Source: Triatoma infestans (taxonomy: Eukaryota; Arthropoda; Insecta; Hemiptera; Reduviidae). From it: a stretch of 64,000 nt of DNA. How positions within the stretch are numbered: the stretch's first letter is position 1; the number at the start of each line of letters is the position of its first letter. Made by a program: the position numbers and the translations under genes. The notes beneath the pieces were generated by a model that ran no database searches, was not told the DNA's origin, and was given only the letters and a program-made list of their open reading frames with translations. The stretch is taken from positions 1 to 64,000 of the forward strand of contig JAAEAF010001907.1 of NCBI GenBank assembly GCA_011037195.1, read 5' to 3'. Below, piece after piece: positions 62,395 to 64,000 of the stretch.

Positions 62395-62860
62395 TAAAAA
62401 TCTATTTATCGATAAGTATATTGATAACACCTATCGAATCCAGTATATGATTATTATCGATTTTATGAGTCACTCACTTAATAAATTCTGTAAGTTTTTT
62501 TTTTCGTTAGATCTGTACTTTGACGATGCAATTGAATGCCCTAAGATTTTTAGCACATTTTAAATTCTTATGAAATAAACACACACAAAAAAAATTATTC
62601 CATCAAATATATATTGATAACACATATTGAATCCAGTGTATTGATTATTATCGATTTTGTATGAGGTAGTCACTTCTGTAAGATTTTTTTGGGTAAAACA
62701 TTTTTAAAAAGTTAGAAAGCGTATTTAAGATAAATCTATTTATCGATCAATTATATATCGATCGCTTCCCAGTATATATTGATTATTATTGATTTTTATA
62801 AGGGAATCACTTCTGTAAGTTTTCTGGTAAAACATTATTAAAACTAAAAAAAAAAAAAAA
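62395..62860. repeat. Degenerate ~150-200-bp tandem repeat with ATCGAT-type palindromes
   Basis: Three units share the order 'ctatttatcga', 'tattgataac', 'atccagt.ta.tgattattat', 'cgatttt', 'tcacttctgtaagtttt'. Unit 1 is about 62398-62500, unit 2 about 62600-62700 and unit 3 about 62735-62845. They lie 200-650 bases upstream of the TATA box of the small gene at 63235, so they may belong to its regulatory region, but no function is shown. Confidence 0.7.
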
Positions 62861-63020
62861 GTGCATAATAATATCTTAGAACAAATTAATTAGAGAAAGG
62901 AAAAATCTTAGTATTTAACCTGGAGAACTATATAAAATATTTTTTCAACAAAGAGAATAAAAAGAACGAGCTTAGAAAAAAAAAAAACGTTTAATTTGCA
63001 TACGTCACAGCGGTAATAGT

Positions 63021-63055
63021 ATATAAAGTGTAGTGACGAGTGCATAAGACATCAC
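63021..63055 (+). promoter_or_regulatory. TATA box and probable transcription start
   Basis: ATATAAAG at 63021-63028 is followed about 25-30 bases on by 'acatcactct' (63050-63059), which resembles an initiator (TCACT). A TACGTCA-like element lies upstream (63001-63007). The position directly before a spliced leader and ORF supports a real polymerase II promoter. Confidence 0.55.
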
Positions 63056-63122
63056 TCTATAGAAAAACTGTGTTAATTAGAAGTGCGACCAGTGATCTCA
63101 CGCCTGCTTACTCCTATTTCAG

Positions 63123-63213
63123 GTAAGATTTCTATTTCATTACGCTTGGTAACAATAGATTCTACATTAGTTAGATTTATGTTAGGTTTTTTTTTTTTTT
63201 TCTAATTTTTCAG
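63123..63213 (+). other. Predicted 91-bp intron in the 5' leader
   Basis: The donor CAG|GTAAGA (63120-63128) is close to ideal. The acceptor TTTTTCAG (63206-63213) is preceded by a long T tract (63187-63203). Removing it joins a leader of about 70 bases to the ATG at 63235. It is a prediction from sequence. Confidence 0.6.
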
Positions 63214-63234
63214 TGATAATTTAAAGAAAAAATA

Positions 63235-63540
63235 ATGAGTCAAGAAATGTCAGTTGTTTTAGACGAATATGAATGCATAATAGTGAAAATGGTGATCCAT
63301 GATTCGGGTTTCTTGTGTGTGGACTGCAGTAGGAATGTGCACTTAGAACAAATTCAAAACATTAGAGTCACCCATAATTTAATATATTCCACCAATATTG
63401 TAAAAAATGTTTATTGTGATGAGTGCGGTGAATGTTTAGTCAGACGTGAGAAAGTAGCAAATTGTGACTGGTGTGTTAACGAATTACACGATATTATTAT
63501 TTCTAGAGCGATTAGAGAAGGCTATGCAATAATTAATTAA
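63235..63540 (+). CDS. Small cysteine-rich protein, unrecognised
   Basis: 101 residues, MSQEMSVVLDEYECIIVKMV to EGYAIIN. Cysteines: 14, 28, 31, 61, 64, 67, 77, 80. They form CVDC, CDECGEC and CDWC, so pairs of Cys-X2-Cys suggest one or two zinc-binding sites, perhaps a zinc ribbon or a small RING-like fold; this is inference. There is no signal peptide, so a cytosolic or nuclear place is likely. The context supports a real gene: TATA box, initiator, good intron, A at -3 of the ATG (aataATGa), and AATAAA after the stop. I recognise no family. Host orphan gene and captured viral or selfish gene both remain possible. Confidence 0.65.
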   Translation: MSQEMSVVLDEYECIIVKMVIHDSGFLCVDCSRNVHLEQIQNIRVTHNLIYSTNIVKNVYCDECGECLVRREKVANCDWCVNELHDIIISRAIREGYAIIN

Positions 63541-63805
63541 TTTTCTTGTTATTAGTTTCGATGTAAATTAATGTAAATATAAGTTGTTATTTTGTTTATA
63601 ATATTAATGTATATTTTTCAGTTTTATAAATTATTTCTTAACCTTCTTAACCATTGTAATAAATATTAGTTGAAGGCTGTACAATAATTAATATTTGTCA
63701 TTAGTTTAGCTGTAAATTAATGTACATAGTTGCTATTTGTTTATAACAATATTGTATATTTTAATTTTATAACTTATTTCTTAACCATTGTAATAAATAT
63801 TAGTT
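63517..63805 (+). repeat. Tandem duplication of the gene's 3' end
   Basis: Copy 1 (63517-63671) begins inside the coding region at gaaggctatgcaataattaa and continues to ccattgtaataaatattagt. Copy 2 (63672-63805) begins gaaggctgtacaataattaa and ends with the same ccattgtaataaatattagt. The duplication therefore includes the last seven codons plus the 3' untranslated part, and each copy contains an AATAAA. Copy 2 is about 20 bases shorter. Confidence 0.85.
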
Positions 63806-64000
63806 GTAATTTAGATGTATATATTAGTTCAAAAAAAATTTCAAATTACAGGTGCATAAAACAGCGATTCTAAAAAAAATAATTCTAAATTCTAAAAACA
63901 AGCATTATCTACTAAATTCATCATGTTTAATGTAAGTCAAGTAAATTATATGATTTTTTTTTTTCATTTTTTTTTTTTGAACATTAAGATTATTCTGTTT
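63806..64000. other. AT-rich right edge
   Basis: No feature recognised, apart from a T tract (63955-63980). A short 'aaattacag|gtgcataaaa' at 63843-63860 resembles an acceptor but has no supporting exon. Confidence 0.4.

Overview
This window is animal (metazoan) nuclear DNA and not microbial. It is AT-rich, the one conserved gene is split into small exons with GT-AG introns, and tRNA-derived SINEs, non-LTR retrotransposon remains and several families of DNA transposon fill most of the rest. A DUF4817-type mariner-superfamily transposase and a classic mariner suggest an invertebrate, most likely an arthropod. I infer that from element types only; no gene here fixes the species.

Host genes. 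(1) The minus strand from about 41.6 kb down to 23.8 kb carries an aldehyde dehydrogenase of the ALDH3 class. I could join nine coding exons by hand: every junction has splice sites and the frame stays open for about 484 residues, ending in a hydrophobic tail like that of membrane-bound fatty aldehyde dehydrogenase. The start-codon exon was not found. (2) At the right edge (63.0-63.8 kb, plus strand) lies a compact gene for a 101-residue cysteine-rich protein. It has a TATA box, a spliced 5' leader and a tandemly duplicated 3' end. I do not recognise the protein.

Mobile DNA. 0-23 kb: scattered LINE tails, SINEs, a Tc1 remnant, a Merlin-like remnant, a possible solo LTR and long AT-rich stretches. 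24.2-26.8 kb: a PIF/Harbinger element with both of its genes, inside the last ALDH3 intron. 28.6-28.8 kb: an inverted repeat carrying hammerhead-ribozyme-like motifs. 46.6-49.4 kb: a transposon with long inverted ends and a broken DUF4817-type transposase, itself invaded by a fold-back element. 50.4-51.0 kb: a LINE RNase H region. 51.5 and 53.7 kb: Penelope-like tails with hammerhead motifs. 56.4-57.3 kb: a hAT-like end. 58.6-59.9 kb: a mariner.

The dominant repeat, called R1 here, is a non-autonomous element of about 0.6-0.8 kb with the terminal sequence TACTTTCTCTTACT. More than 20 copies or fragments lie across the window, mostly in plus orientation. R1 copies are hosts to later insertions: an LTR-like block, Penelope-like tails, a mariner and an unknown ORF. 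The window therefore reads as layered insertions around and inside one slowly evolving metabolic gene.
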